DNA of 64,000 nt from contig NZ_JODM01000011.1 in the NCBI RefSeq assembly GCF_000717995.1, positions 1 to 64,000 on the forward strand. The letters are read 5' to 3'. This stretch comes from Streptomyces violaceorubidus (lineage in GTDB: Bacteria > Actinomycetota > Actinomycetes > Streptomycetales > Streptomycetaceae). Below the pieces are notes generated by a model, which was not told the origin of the DNA, searched no databases, and saw nothing but the letters and a program-made list of their open reading frames with translations. The position numbers and the translations under genes were made by a program. This document shows, piece after piece, positions 31,392 through 40,372 of this stretch (its first letter is position 1; each line of letters opens with the position of its first letter).

Positions 31392-32516
31392 ATGGCAGGA
31401 ACCGACCGCGAGAAGGCCCTGGACGCCGCGCTCGCACAGATTGAACGGCAGTTCGGCAAGGGCGCGGTCATGCGCATGGGCGAGCGGCCGAACGAACCCA
31501 TCGAGGTCATCCCGACCGGGTCGACCGCGCTCGACGTGGCCCTCGGCGTCGGTGGCCTCCCGCGTGGCCGTGTCGTGGAGGTCTACGGCCCCGAGTCCTC
31601 CGGCAAGACGACCCTGACCCTGCACGCGGTGGCGAACGCCCAGAAGGCCGGCGGCCAGGTCGCGTTCGTGGACGCCGAGCACGCCCTCGACCCCGAGTAC
31701 GCCAAGAAGCTCGGCGTCGACATCGACAACCTGATCCTCTCCCAGCCGGACAACGGCGAGCAGGCCCTGGAGATCGTGGACATGCTGGTCCGCTCCGGCG
31801 CCCTCGACCTCATCGTCATCGACTCCGTCGCCGCGCTCGTCCCGCGCGCGGAGATCGAGGGCGAGATGGGCGACAGCCACGTCGGTCTGCAGGCCCGGCT
31901 GATGAGCCAGGCCCTGCGGAAGATCACCAGCGCGCTCAACCAGTCCAAGACCACCGCGATCTTCATCAACCAGCTCCGCGAGAAGATCGGCGTGATGTTC
32001 GGCTCCCCGGAGACCACGACCGGAGGCCGGGCGCTGAAGTTCTACGCCTCCGTGCGCATCGACATCCGCCGCATCGAGACGCTGAAGGACGGCACGGAGG
32101 CGGTCGGCAACCGCACCCGCTGCAAGGTCGTCAAGAACAAGGTCGCGCCGCCCTTCAAGCAGGCCGAGTTCGACATCCTCTACGGCCAGGGCATCAGCCG
32201 CGAGGGCGGTCTGATCGACATGGGCGTGGAGCACGGCTTCGTCCGCAAGGCCGGTGCCTGGTACACGTACGAGGGCGACCAGCTCGGCCAGGGCAAGGAG
32301 AACGCGCGCAACTTCCTGAAGGACAACCCCGACCTGGCCAACGAGATCGAGAAGAAGATCAAGGAGAAGCTGGGCGTCGGCGTGCGTCCCGAGGAGCCGG
32401 CGACCGAGCCCGGCGCGGACGCCGCCTCCGCCGCCACGGCCGACGCCGCACCGGCGGTGCCCGCGCCCACGACCGCCAAGGCCACCAAATCCAAGGCCGC
32501 GGCAGCCAAGAGCTGA
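31392..32516 (+). CDS. recA: Recombinase RecA
   Basis: 374 residues, the length of Streptomyces RecA. Walker [10 protein letters not shown] starts at residue 66; [22 protein letters not shown] carries Walker B and loop L1; [33 protein letters not shown] covers L2. An Ala/Lys-rich C-terminal tail ends the protein. It forms filaments on single-stranded DNA for strand exchange and stimulates LexA self-cleavage. GGGTGGAA precedes the ATG. recX follows three bases after its stop. Confidence 0.98.
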   Translation: MAGTDREKALDAALAQIERQFGKGAVMRMGERPNEPIEVIPTGSTALDVALGVGGLPRGRVVEVYGPESSGKTTLTLHAVANAQKAGGQVAFVDAEHALDPEYAKKLGVDIDNLILSQPDNGEQALEIVDMLVRSGALDLIVIDSVAALVPRAEIEGEMGDSHVGLQARLMSQALRKITSALNQSKTTAIFINQLREKIGVMFGSPETTTGGRALKFYASVRIDIRRIETLKDGTEAVGNRTRCKVVKNKVAPPFKQAEFDILYGQGISREGGLIDMGVEHGFVRKAGAWYTYEGDQLGQGKENARNFLKDNPDLANEIEKKIKEKLGVGVRPEEPATEPGADAASAATADAAPAVPAPTTAKATKSKAAAAKS

Positions 32517-32519
32517 CCC

Positions 32520-33314
32520 GTGACCCGACGAACCGACTGGGCCGAGTACACGAGCGGCCCCGCCGGGCCGGGCGACGGCGCGTACGGGGCGGCTGCGGCC
32601 CCGTACGAGACGGGCCCCCGCGCCGTGGATCCCTCCGTGGATCCCGCCGATGACGGCGAGGTGTGCCGCGGTGACGGCGAGGCGCGCCACGGCGGTGGGC
32701 GGGGCCGCGGAGGGGGCGGTCCGCGCGGACGCCGTCGGCGCGAGCGTGCGGGGCCGTCCGCCGAGGACGGAGGCGTCACTTCCTCGTCGAGGGCCGAGAA
32801 GGGGGAGCCTCCGCGGGACCCGGTCGAGCAGGCACGGGCGATCTGCCTGCGCCTGCTCACCGGGACCCCGCGCACCCGCAGGCAACTGGCCGACGCCCTG
32901 CGCAAGCGGGAGATCCCGGACGAGGCCGCGGAAGAGGTGCTGTCCAGGTTCGAGGAGGTCGGCCTGATCAACGACGGTGCCTTCGCCGAGGCCTGGGTGG
33001 AGTCACGGCACCACGGTCGCGGGCTGGCCAGGCGCGCTCTCGCCAGAGAGCTGCGCACCAAGGGCGTCGACGCCACACTCATCGACGCGGCGGTCTCCCA
33101 GCTGGACACCGGGCAGGAGGAGGAGACCGCGCGCGAGCTGGTCGCCCGCAAGCTGCGCGCCACCCGGGGCCTGGACCGCGACAAGAGGCTGCGCCGCCTC
33201 GCGGGCATGCTGGCCCGCAAAGGCTATCCCGAGGGCCTGGCCCTGCGGGTGGTCCGCCAGGCGTTGGAGGAGGAGGGCGAGGACACGGAGGGTCTCGGCG
33301 ACGAGGGGTTCTGA
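32520..33314 (+). CDS. recX: RecA regulator RecX
   Basis: 264 residues. An N-terminal low-complexity region of about 100 residues (Gly, Asp, Arg-rich) precedes the RecX three-helix repeats ([79 protein letters not shown]). RecX binds the RecA filament and limits it. GTG start is three bases after the recA stop, so the genes are one operon. The long N-terminus is typical of Streptomyces and unlike the roughly 170-residue enterobacterial protein. Confidence 0.94.
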   Translation: MTRRTDWAEYTSGPAGPGDGAYGAAAAPYETGPRAVDPSVDPADDGEVCRGDGEARHGGGRGRGGGGPRGRRRRERAGPSAEDGGVTSSSRAEKGEPPRDPVEQARAICLRLLTGTPRTRRQLADALRKREIPDEAAEEVLSRFEEVGLINDGAFAEAWVESRHHGRGLARRALARELRTKGVDATLIDAAVSQLDTGQEEETARELVARKLRATRGLDRDKRLRRLAGMLARKGYPEGLALRVVRQALEEEGEDTEGLGDEGF

Positions 33315-33382
33315 GCCGGGGTCCGACCCGGGGCACTCGGGGAGCGGCCCGGCAGTCGGGCGGGGGAGGGCCGCGAGGGCCG

Positions 33383-33406
33383 CGCGGGATGACCGGTTAT
33401 CCCGCG
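33383..33406. terminator. Hairpin between recX and rhodanese genes
   Basis: CGCGGGAT and ATCCCGCG form a perfect 8-bp stem with loop GACCGGTT, 69 bases after the recX stop. There is no T run, but the position between convergent genes suits a bidirectional terminator. Confidence 0.5.
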
Positions 33407-33455
33407 TTCCCGGAAGGCTGAGGGCCCTGCGCACGGCGGTCCCGCCCGCGCCGTC

Positions 33456-33580
33456 CTGGCCGCACGAGCCGCGGCCACCGCGGGCGTGTCCCGTCGGGTC
33501 AGAAGACCGGCGGCCGCGCCTGGCCGCACGAGCCGCGGCCACCGCGCGGGTGTCCCGTCGGGTCGAAAGACCGGCGGTCG
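33456..33580. repeat. 64-bp near-perfect tandem duplication
   Basis: Two copies start at 33456 and 33520. Each begins CTGGCCGCACGAGCCGCGGC and continues through a shared GTGTCCCGTCGGGTC and AAGACCGGCGG, differing by a few substitutions and one small shift. It is noncoding and lies just beyond the 3' end of the rhodanese gene. Confidence 0.92.
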
Positions 33581-33622
33581 GCGGACCCGCGCGGATACCG
33601 GCACCCCCGTGCCGCCCGCCGA

Positions 33623-34024
33623 CTACCGAGACCGATCGGCGGCCACGGGCAGGCCCGCCGCGCGCCAGGCCTGGAAGCCGCCGATCAGATCGGTGGCCCG
33701 GCGCAGACCCAGACGGTGCAGGGACTCCGCCGCCAGACTGGAGGCGTAACCCTCGTCGCACACCACGACCACCCGCACGTCGTGGTCCGTCGCCTCCGGG
33801 ACGCGATGGCTGCCCTGCGGGTCCAGCCGCCATTCCAGTTCGTTGCGCTCGATCACCAGGGCGCCGGGAATCACACCGTCCCGCTCGCGCAGAGCGGCGT
33901 ACCGGATGTCGACCAGCAGCGCCGTGCCGGCCTCGGCGGCGTCGTACGCCTCCTGCGGTGCGGTCCGCCGGTATCCGGCGCGTACGCGCTCCAGCAGGGC
34001 GTCGATGCCCGTGGGCCCGCTCAC
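33623..34024 (-). CDS. Rhodanese-like sulfurtransferase domain protein
   Basis: 133 residues, a single rhodanese domain: AGTALLVDIRYAALRERDGVIPGALVIERNELEWRLDP, then the active-site Cys in VVVCDEGYASSLAAESLHRLGL, and GGFQAWRAAGLPV at the end. The domain carries sulfane sulfur as a Cys persulfide. The GTG start overlaps the stop of the cysteine dioxygenase gene by four bases, so both are translated from one message. Joint expression of a cysteine-oxidising enzyme and a persulfide carrier suggests they handle surplus cysteine sulfur together. Confidence 0.9.
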   Translation of the reverse strand: MSGPTGIDALLERVRAGYRRTAPQEAYDAAEAGTALLVDIRYAALRERDGVIPGALVIERNELEWRLDPQGSHRVPEATDHDVRVVVVCDEGYASSLAAESLHRLGLRRATDLIGGFQAWRAAGLPVAADRSR

Positions 34025-34572
34025 TGCCAGTCCTGCGGGCGCTCGACCTGCTCCAGGCGCAGGGTCTGTCCGCTGCGGCTGTAGCGGCGGATCTGCGGCA
34101 GCGGCGGGTAGTAGGCGTGCACGGACACCGCGTGGCGGTCGGTCGACTCGTTGAGGACCTCGTGCACGTGGTGCCGGCCGAAGGCGCGTCCCTTGCCGAC
34201 ACTCAGCCGGCGTTCCCGGTCCACACCGTCGCTGAGTTCGAGGGTCTTCCAGCCGTCGGTGGGCAGTCGGGCGGCGAGGGCGTTCTCCCTGAGCACGCCC
34301 GCGGCCGTGACGAAGGCGCCCACGGAGTCGGCGTGGTCGTGCCAGCCGGTGCCCGTGCCGGGCGGCCAGCCGATCAACCAGGCCTCGCTGCCGCCCGGCC
34401 CGGCCAGCCGCACCCAGGTGCGGCCCTCGGGGTCGAGCGGCAGGGAGGCGACCAGTTCGGCGTCGGCAGCCGCACGCCGTACGAAGTCGAGGAGTTCGGC
34501 CTGTGTCGGCGCGGCCGTGGCGGCCGTGGCGGCCGAGGTGCCGGTGGCGGGGGGAAGGGAGGAGAGGGACAT
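34021..34572 (-). CDS. Cysteine dioxygenase (cupin)
   Basis: 183 residues of the cysteine dioxygenase family. The iron ligands are visible as two His in TGWHDHADSVGAF and one in GRHHVHEVLNES. The enzyme oxidises L-cysteine to cysteine sulfinate with O2. The ATG at 34572 is chosen: GGACGGTACCC-type leader precedes it and upstream residues are not family-like; a longer open frame would run through the leader peptide gene. The first 25 residues (Ala/Thr-rich) are probably flexible. It lies 82 bases after the Cys-rich leader peptide and overlaps the rhodanese gene. Probably induced when cysteine is high. Confidence 0.9.
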   Translation of the reverse strand: MSLSSLPPATGTSAATAATAAPTQAELLDFVRRAAADAELVASLPLDPEGRTWVRLAGPGGSEAWLIGWPPGTGTGWHDHADSVGAFVTAAGVLRENALAARLPTDGWKTLELSDGVDRERRLSVGKGRAFGRHHVHEVLNESTDRHAVSVHAYYPPLPQIRRYSRSGQTLRLEQVERPQDWQ

Positions 34573-34600
34573 GGGTACCGTCCTGGGAGTTCGCTGGGGA

Positions 34601-34634
34601 GCGCGCGGCGGCACGTGCGAGCGACGGCGCGCGC
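34601..34634 (-). promoter_or_regulatory. Hairpin between leader peptide and cysteine dioxygenase
   Basis: GCGCGCG (34601-34607) and CGCGCGC (34628-34634) pair over a 20-base loop that itself contains the palindrome GCACGTGC. It begins about 20 bases after the leader-peptide stop and ends about 28 bases before the cysteine dioxygenase start. It could be an attenuator or anti-RBS element whose folding depends on the ribosome position on the leader (inference). Confidence 0.45.
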
Positions 34635-34654
34635 GAAGAAGAGGGAAGGCGAAT

Positions 34655-34702
34655 TCAGCAGGACGGACGACACACGCAGCCCGCATAGCGGACGAGATCC
34701 AT
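34655..34702 (-). CDS. Cys-rich 15-residue leader peptide upstream of cysteine dioxygenase
   Basis: ATG at 34702 opens MDLVRYAGCVCRPSC followed by TGA. Three of the last seven codons are Cys, including the final one. GGAGGG lies 6 bases before the ATG, better than most real genes in this window, and a strong promoter (34749-34777) starts about 40 bases upstream. Short Cys-coding leaders that act as cysteine-responsive attenuators are described in mycobacteria. Here the operon downstream breaks down cysteine, so ribosome stalling or fast passage at the Cys codons would report cysteine level to the right gene. Confidence 0.75.
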   Translation of the reverse strand: MDLVRYAGCVCRPSC

Positions 34703-34748
34703 ATGGACCCTCCGCCACAGGCGCACACAGGTGTCGGTCACGATCCGG

Positions 34749-34777
34749 AGTAGACCATGACGGTGCCGACCGGTCAA
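34749..34777 (-). promoter_or_regulatory. Promoter of the leader peptide-cysteine dioxygenase-rhodanese operon
   Basis: Read on the minus strand: TTGACC (34777-34772), 17 bases, TCTACT (34754-34749). This matches the vegetative promoter consensus well. A start about 7 bases further gives a 5' leader of about 40 bases before the leader peptide. Confidence 0.65.
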
Positions 34778-34878
34778 CTCTGCGTCACCATGCGGACAGT
34801 GCCCGCCCACCGGGGACCGAGGACAGGAGACAGCAGGCACGGGACCCACCGCGGTCGACCGGGCGGCGGGCGCCCCGC

Positions 34879-36501
34879 TCAACGCGACCCGGCCGCCGCC
34901 TCCGCCCCCTCCTCGGCCTCCGTCGCCGCCCCGGCCGCCGCCCCGCCCAGCGCGCTCTCCGCGGCCGCGTAGAGATCGGCCGGCCGTACCCCGTTCAGCG
35001 CCGTGACCAGGTGGCCGTCGGGCCGCACCAGCAGCACCGTGTGCGCCGCGGCACCGGGATAGCTCTCGGTGACCAGCAACTCGGCACGGTGGGGCAGCGC
35101 CGTCACCGCGGCCGCCAGCCTGGGCATGATCCCGGCCGTCACCCAGTGCTTGCGCGCCCACACCCCGGTACCCGGCGCGATCAGCACCACCAGCAGTGCC
35201 CCGCGCCCCAGCCGGTCGCGCAGCCGCACGAAGGTGCCGTCCTCCGCCGTGACCCGCACATCGGTCACGGGCGTGCCGGGCGGTGTGTCCACGGCCACCT
35301 CACCGGCGAGGCCCCGGGGCGCGAGGGGCGAGCCGGCGTACGTCCCCGGCGCTCCCAGTGCCCCGCGCCCGAGGTGACCGTCCGCCAGCAGCGCGTCGTT
35401 GCCGCGGGCGGCGCCGGGGACGTAGGAGCGCAGTCCGCCGCCGCCGCGCAGCATCGGGAGCAGTTGGTCGGCGGCTCGCAGGCGCGCGGAGATCGCCGCC
35501 CGCCGCTCCTCCTGGTAGCTGTCCAGCAGTGCCTCGCGCGGCCCGTAATGCCAGGCCAGGGCCAGTTTCCAGGCGAGGTTGTCGGCGTCGAGCAGCCCCT
35601 CTTCGAGGCCCTGCGTGCCCAGCGCCCCCAGCAGGTGCGCCGCGTCCCCGGCGAGCAGCACGCGGCCCACCCGCCAGCGCCGGGCGAGGCGGTGGTGGAC
35701 CGTGTGGACGCCGGTGTCGAGGAGTTCGTACGCCGGCGTCGAGCCTTCGGACCATCCGGCGAGGGTCTCGCGGACCCGGTTCACGAGGAGTTCGGGTGTG
35801 ACCAGGTCCTTGCCCGGCGGCAGCAGCCAGTCCAGGCGCCACACGCCGTCCGGCAGCGGGCGGCCGACCACCTCGCCGGCCGACGGCCCGGTTGTCCGCC
35901 ACGGGGGCAGGCGGTGGAGCACCGCCTCGTCGGTCCACGGGAGTTCCGTGCGCAGGGCGGCGACGGCGTATCGTTCCACCGCCGTACGGCCGGGGAAGCG
36001 GATGTCCTGGAGCTTGCGGACGGTGGAGCGGGGCCCGTCGCAGCCGACCAGGTAACTGCCCCGCCACCAGGTGCCGGCCGGGCCCCGGGTGTGGGCCGTG
36101 ACGCCGGACCTCTCCTGCTCGATGCCGTCGAGCCGGCTGTCCACGGCGATCCTGACGAGCCGCTCACGGGCGAGCGCCGTGCGCAGGACCCCGGTCAGCT
36201 CGTGCTGGGCGAGGTGCAGGGGCGTCGGGTCGGTGTCGCCGAACACGACCTCGCGTGTCACCTGCTTGCGCCGCATCGACCGCCATCCGGCCCAACGCGA
36301 GCCGAGCCCGGTCAGCGGCGTGCCGGTCAGCCGCTCGACGAGCGCGACGGCCTCCTCGCGCAGGACGACGGTGCGCGCCGGGCGGGGTTCGTCCTTGCCC
36401 GGCCCCTCGTCGAGGACGACGCAGGGCACCTCCTGCCGCGCCAGCGCCAGGGCGAGCGTGAGCCCGACGGGCCCCGCTCCGGTGATGATCACCGGGTCCA
36501 C
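34879..36501 (-). CDS. FAD-dependent aromatic-type monooxygenase
   Basis: 540 residues of the class A flavoprotein monooxygenase family (PheA/TfdB/MhpA type). An N-terminal FAD fold (VIITGAGPVGLTLALALARQEVPCVVLDEG) is followed by the DG motif (YLVGCDGPRSTVRKL) and the GD motif (RVLLAGDAAHLLGALGTQGLEEGLLDADNLAWKL). A thioredoxin-like C-terminal domain with an Ala/Glu-rich end finishes the chain. Substrate unknown, probably a phenolic compound. GTG at 36501 is preferred (AGGGGG upstream); a TTG at 36591 would add 30 residues of unlikely sequence. It precedes the cysteine dioxygenase operon by about 100 bases but that operon has its own promoter. Confidence 0.88.
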   Translation of the reverse strand: MDPVIITGAGPVGLTLALALARQEVPCVVLDEGPGKDEPRPARTVVLREEAVALVERLTGTPLTGLGSRWAGWRSMRRKQVTREVVFGDTDPTPLHLAQHELTGVLRTALARERLVRIAVDSRLDGIEQERSGVTAHTRGPAGTWWRGSYLVGCDGPRSTVRKLQDIRFPGRTAVERYAVAALRTELPWTDEAVLHRLPPWRTTGPSAGEVVGRPLPDGVWRLDWLLPPGKDLVTPELLVNRVRETLAGWSEGSTPAYELLDTGVHTVHHRLARRWRVGRVLLAGDAAHLLGALGTQGLEEGLLDADNLAWKLALAWHYGPREALLDSYQEERRAAISARLRAADQLLPMLRGGGGLRSYVPGAARGNDALLADGHLGRGALGAPGTYAGSPLAPRGLAGEVAVDTPPGTPVTDVRVTAEDGTFVRLRDRLGRGALLVVLIAPGTGVWARKHWVTAGIMPRLAAAVTALPHRAELLVTESYPGAAAHTVLLVRPDGHLVTALNGVRPADLYAAAESALGGAAAGAATEAEEGAEAAAGSR

Positions 36502-36616
36502 GGTGCGGCGCCCCCTGCCCGTGGCGGTGTCCCGGGGGACGTGGGTGAACAGGACATTGGAGCAGGGTGCACGGTCACAGAACGTATGCAACCTATTGCC
36601 GCTGCTTGCGTCAAGC

Positions 36617-36652
36617 GACGGAGGCCGTGGCGATCATGCCACGGCCTCCGTC
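36617..36652. terminator. Strong terminator of the gluABCD operon
   Basis: A perfect 15-bp stem, GACGGAGGCCGTGGC against GCCACGGCCTCCGTC, with loop GATCAT. It lies 46 bases beyond the gluD stop in the direction of transcription and before the next same-strand gene. Confidence 0.88.
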
Positions 36653-36697
36653 GTCGACCAGCTGTCGGTCATACGAGATGACCGAGTGTCAGATGTG

Positions 36698-37585
36698 CTA
36701 GAGCTTGCCGACGGCCCCGGCGTCGGCGGTCTCGACGTCGTCCGCGCTGAGCACCGCGCCCGTCGACTTCTTCCCCCGCCGCAGCCGGCGCTCCAGCCAG
36801 CTCGCGAAGCTCGTGAGGGCGAAGTTGAGCGCGATGTAGATCACGGCGACCACGGTGTAGCTGGCGATCACGTTGGCGCCGTAGTAGCCGCTCATCGTGT
36901 TGGCCGACGCGAGCAGTTCGGGGAAGGTGAGGATGGCGCCGCCGAGCGCGGTGTCCTTGAGGATCACGACGAGCTGGCTGACGATGGCCGGCAGCATCGC
37001 CGTGACCGCCTGCGGCAGCAGGATCAGCCGCATGACCTGGCCCTTGCGCAGCCCGATCGCCATCGCGCCCTCGGCCTGTCCCTTGGGGAGGGCGAGGATG
37101 CCGGACCGGACGATCTCGGCGAGGACGGAGGCGTTGTACAGCACCAGGCCGGTGACGACGGCGTAAAGCGGGCGGTCGTCCGAGCTGACGTTCGTGTACT
37201 CCGCGAACAGCGCGAGACCGAAGATCATCAGGACCAGCACGGGGATGGACCGGAAGAACTCGACCACGACCGCGGCCGGTACCCGGACCCACCGGTGGTC
37301 GGAGAGCCGGGCGATGCCCAGGGCCGCGCCGAGCGGCAGGGCGATGACCACCGCGAGGACCGCGGCCTTCAGGGTGTTCTGCAGACCCGGCCAGATGTAG
37401 GTCGACCACGCCTCGGTGCCGGTGAAGAAGGGCTTCCACAGCGCCCACTCCAGCTGGCCCTTCTCGTCGAGGGTGCTGAACACCCACCACAGCAGGGCGG
37501 CGAGGACGACCACGAAGACGACCGTGAAGATGACGTTGCGACGCTTGGCGCGGGGGCCCTGCGCGTCGTAGAGGATCGAGCTCAT
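36698..37585 (-). CDS. gluD: Glutamate ABC transporter permease GluD
   Basis: 295 residues of the HisM/GlnP family: N-terminal helix (NVIFTVVFVVVLAALLWWVF), then the binding-protein-dependent permease domain with the EAA loop LAEIVRSGILALPKGQAEGAMAIGLRKGQVMRLILLPQAV. Longer than GluC because of an added first helix and periplasmic segment. The ATG at 37585 overlaps the gluC stop, so the two permeases are translated together and probably form a heterodimer. Confidence 0.93.
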   Translation of the reverse strand: MSSILYDAQGPRAKRRNVIFTVVFVVVLAALLWWVFSTLDEKGQLEWALWKPFFTGTEAWSTYIWPGLQNTLKAAVLAVVIALPLGAALGIARLSDHRWVRVPAAVVVEFFRSIPVLVLMIFGLALFAEYTNVSSDDRPLYAVVTGLVLYNASVLAEIVRSGILALPKGQAEGAMAIGLRKGQVMRLILLPQAVTAMLPAIVSQLVVILKDTALGGAILTFPELLASANTMSGYYGANVIASYTVVAVIYIALNFALTSFASWLERRLRRGKKSTGAVLSADDVETADAGAVGKL

Positions 37586-38250
37586 CGCTTCACCGCCACC
37601 TTCTTGCCCACCCAGCCGAGGATCAGGCCGGTCGGCAGCGTCAACACCACGAACACGAGAGCGATGACCGCGGAGATGAGCAGCAGCTGAGCCTCGTTCT
37701 CGATCATTTCCTTCATCAGCAGCGCCGTCTCCGCCACACCGATGGCGGCGGCGACCGTGGTGTTCTTGATCAGCGCGATCAGCACGTTCGCCAGCGGAAC
37801 GACGGACGAGCGGAACGCCTGCGGCAGCACCACCAGGCGGAGCACCTGGCCGAAGCTCAGGCCCAGGGCCCGGGCCGCCTCCGCCTGGCCGACCGGCACC
37901 GTGTTGATGCCGGAGCGCAGCGCCTCGCACACGAACGACGACGTGTAGAGGATCAGGCCCAGGACGGCGAGCCGGAAGTTGATCGTCTCGAAGTCATTGC
38001 CTCCGCCGAGGGTGACTCCCAACGTCTGGTTCAGACCCAGCGACGCGAACAGGATGATCACGGTCAGCGGGATGTTCCGGACGATGTTCACGTACGCGGT
38101 TCCGAAACCGCGCATCAACGGCACCGGGCCGACCCGCATGGCCGCCAGTAGGGTGCCCCAGATCAGGGAGCCGACGGCCGAGAGCACAGCGAGCTGCACT
38201 GTCGTCCAGACGGCACCCGCCAGGTCGTAATCCTGAAGAAAGTCGAACAC
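37582..38250 (-). CDS. gluC: Glutamate ABC transporter permease GluC
   Basis: 222 residues of the same permease family as GluD, with the EAA loop CEALRSGINTVPVGQAEAARALGLSFGQVLRLVVLPQAFR. About five helices. GTG start at 38250 follows GGGAG. It sits 84 bases after gluB and overlaps gluD. Confidence 0.93.
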   Translation of the reverse strand: MFDFLQDYDLAGAVWTTVQLAVLSAVGSLIWGTLLAAMRVGPVPLMRGFGTAYVNIVRNIPLTVIILFASLGLNQTLGVTLGGGNDFETINFRLAVLGLILYTSSFVCEALRSGINTVPVGQAEAARALGLSFGQVLRLVVLPQAFRSSVVPLANVLIALIKNTTVAAAIGVAETALLMKEMIENEAQLLLISAVIALVFVVLTLPTGLILGWVGKKVAVKR

Positions 38251-38334
38251 GATCTCCCGCGCTTCCGCGTGTAGGGATGCCCGCCCCGGTGCGCCGCCCC
38301 TGCCGTGGGGCGGCGCACCTCGTCAGGCCCGGCC

Positions 38335-39171
38335 TCAGCTCTTGATGTCGCCGATCTTCGGCGCCGGCTCGTTCTTGTAGTTGGCCGGGCCGAAGTTGTC
38401 CTTGACGGCCTTGTCCCAGGCACCGTCGGCGACCATGGCCTCCAGCGCGTCGTTGATCTTGTTCTTGAGGTCGCTGCCCTTCTTGACGCCGATGCCGTAG
38501 TTCTCGTTCGTCAGCTTGAAGCCGCCGAGCTTGAACTTGCCCTTGAACTGCGCCTGCGAGGCGTAACCGGCGAGGATCGAGTCGTCCGTGGTCAGCGCGT
38601 CGATGGCACCGTTCTGCAGGCCGGGCAGGCAGGCCGAGTACGTCGGGTACGGCTGCAGCTGGGCCTTGGGGGCCAGCTTGTCCTTGATGTTCTGCGCCGA
38701 GGTCGAGCCGGTGACCGAGCAGAGCTTCGCGTTGTTCAGGTCCTCCGGCGACTTGATCTTGTCGTCGTCGGCGCGCAGCAGCACGTCCTGGTGGGCCAGC
38801 AGGTACGGGCCGGCGAAGTCGACCTTCTCCGAGCGCTCGGGCGTGATCGAGTACGTGGCGGCGATGAAGTCGACGTCACCGCGCTGCAGCATGGTCTCGC
38901 GGTCGGCGCTCTTCGACTCCTTCCACTCGATCTGGTCCTCGGTGTAGCCGAGCTTCTTGGCGACGTACGTGGCGACGTCCACGTCGAAGCCCGCGTAGCC
39001 GTCCGGGGTCTTCTGGCCGAGGCCGGGCTGGTCGAACTTGATGCCGATGGTGACCTTCTTGCTGTCACCACCGGACGAGCCGCTGTCCTTGTCGTCGCCG
39101 CCACACGCGGTGGCGGCCAGGGCGAGGGCGAGCACGGCGGCCGAGGCGGCGGAGACCTTGCGAAGCTTCAT
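38335..39171 (-). CDS. gluB: Glutamate-binding lipoprotein GluB
   Basis: 278 residues. A lipoprotein signal (LALALAATACGG) anchors it outside the membrane; Cys22-like position becomes lipidated. The family 3 solute-binding fold follows (GYAGFDVDVATYVAKKLGY, DFIAATYSITPERSEKVDFAGPYLLAHQDVLLR, GYGIGVKKGSDL-like end). The ATG at 39171 is favoured because AAAGG lies 8 bases before it; an ATG at 39180 abuts that ribosome binding site. Between gluA and gluB 125 bases hold two copies of GCGATCGGAC 24 bases apart, possibly messenger-stability elements. Confidence 0.93.
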   Translation of the reverse strand: MKLRKVSAASAAVLALALAATACGGDDKDSGSSGGDSKKVTIGIKFDQPGLGQKTPDGYAGFDVDVATYVAKKLGYTEDQIEWKESKSADRETMLQRGDVDFIAATYSITPERSEKVDFAGPYLLAHQDVLLRADDDKIKSPEDLNNAKLCSVTGSTSAQNIKDKLAPKAQLQPYPTYSACLPGLQNGAIDALTTDDSILAGYASQAQFKGKFKLGGFKLTNENYGIGVKKGSDLKNKINDALEAMVADGAWDKAVKDNFGPANYKNEPAPKIGDIKS

Positions 39172-39296
39172 GGTGAACATCCTTTGGCTGTGATCGAGCT
39201 GCGATCGGACGATCAGAGGATCAGGCGATCGGACGCGGCCGTCGGCGACGGGCCGCCGCGACGGGCGACGCGGGACGTCGGAGCCGCCCCGGGAAA

Positions 39297-40073
<777 letters not shown>

Positions 40074-40372
40074 CGCTCTCGGGCTCCGTCCTCCTGGGTT
40101 TCGCAGGACAGTAGTGACCCGGGACACGTGGCGTCTCTACATCTGAGCGAGATCTGAGCATCACGATCCGATAGCAATCGGACACGAGTCGTAGCACTGG
40201 TGAGCTGGGCGCGTCTCGGCCGGATAACTTCGAGCGGCCGCGACCGGAAGCCTCTTGACGCCGCCCCCCTCCATCGGCGTCACTGCACTGGACGCGCGCG
40301 CGTGCGCGTCCCCGCACCGCCCCGATTCCTACCCGCCCCGAGCGTACGGCCGATGAACCGAAGGGAGCCCGG
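40074..40372. promoter_or_regulatory. gluA-gluR divergent control region with repeat elements
   Basis: ATCTGAGC occurs at 40141-40148 and again at 40152-40159, an 11-base period typical of binding sites for OmpR-type regulators such as the adjacent GluR. A perfect inverted repeat TCCGAT-AGCA-ATCGGA follows at 40167-40182. Both lie 70-110 bases upstream of gluA, where an activator would bind. No gene is seen. Confidence 0.55.

Larger units (their letters stand above)
33315..33622. other. Gap after recX with hairpin and 64-bp duplication
   Basis: 308 bases without a gene, between convergent recX and the rhodanese gene. It holds a perfect hairpin (33383-33406) and a tandem duplication (33456-33580), both listed separately. 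Confidence 0.6.

Noticed and set aside
34573..34728. Extended cysteine dioxygenase start at 34728
   Set aside because: It would cover the leader peptide in another frame and adds non-family sequence; ATG 34572 begins the plausible protein.
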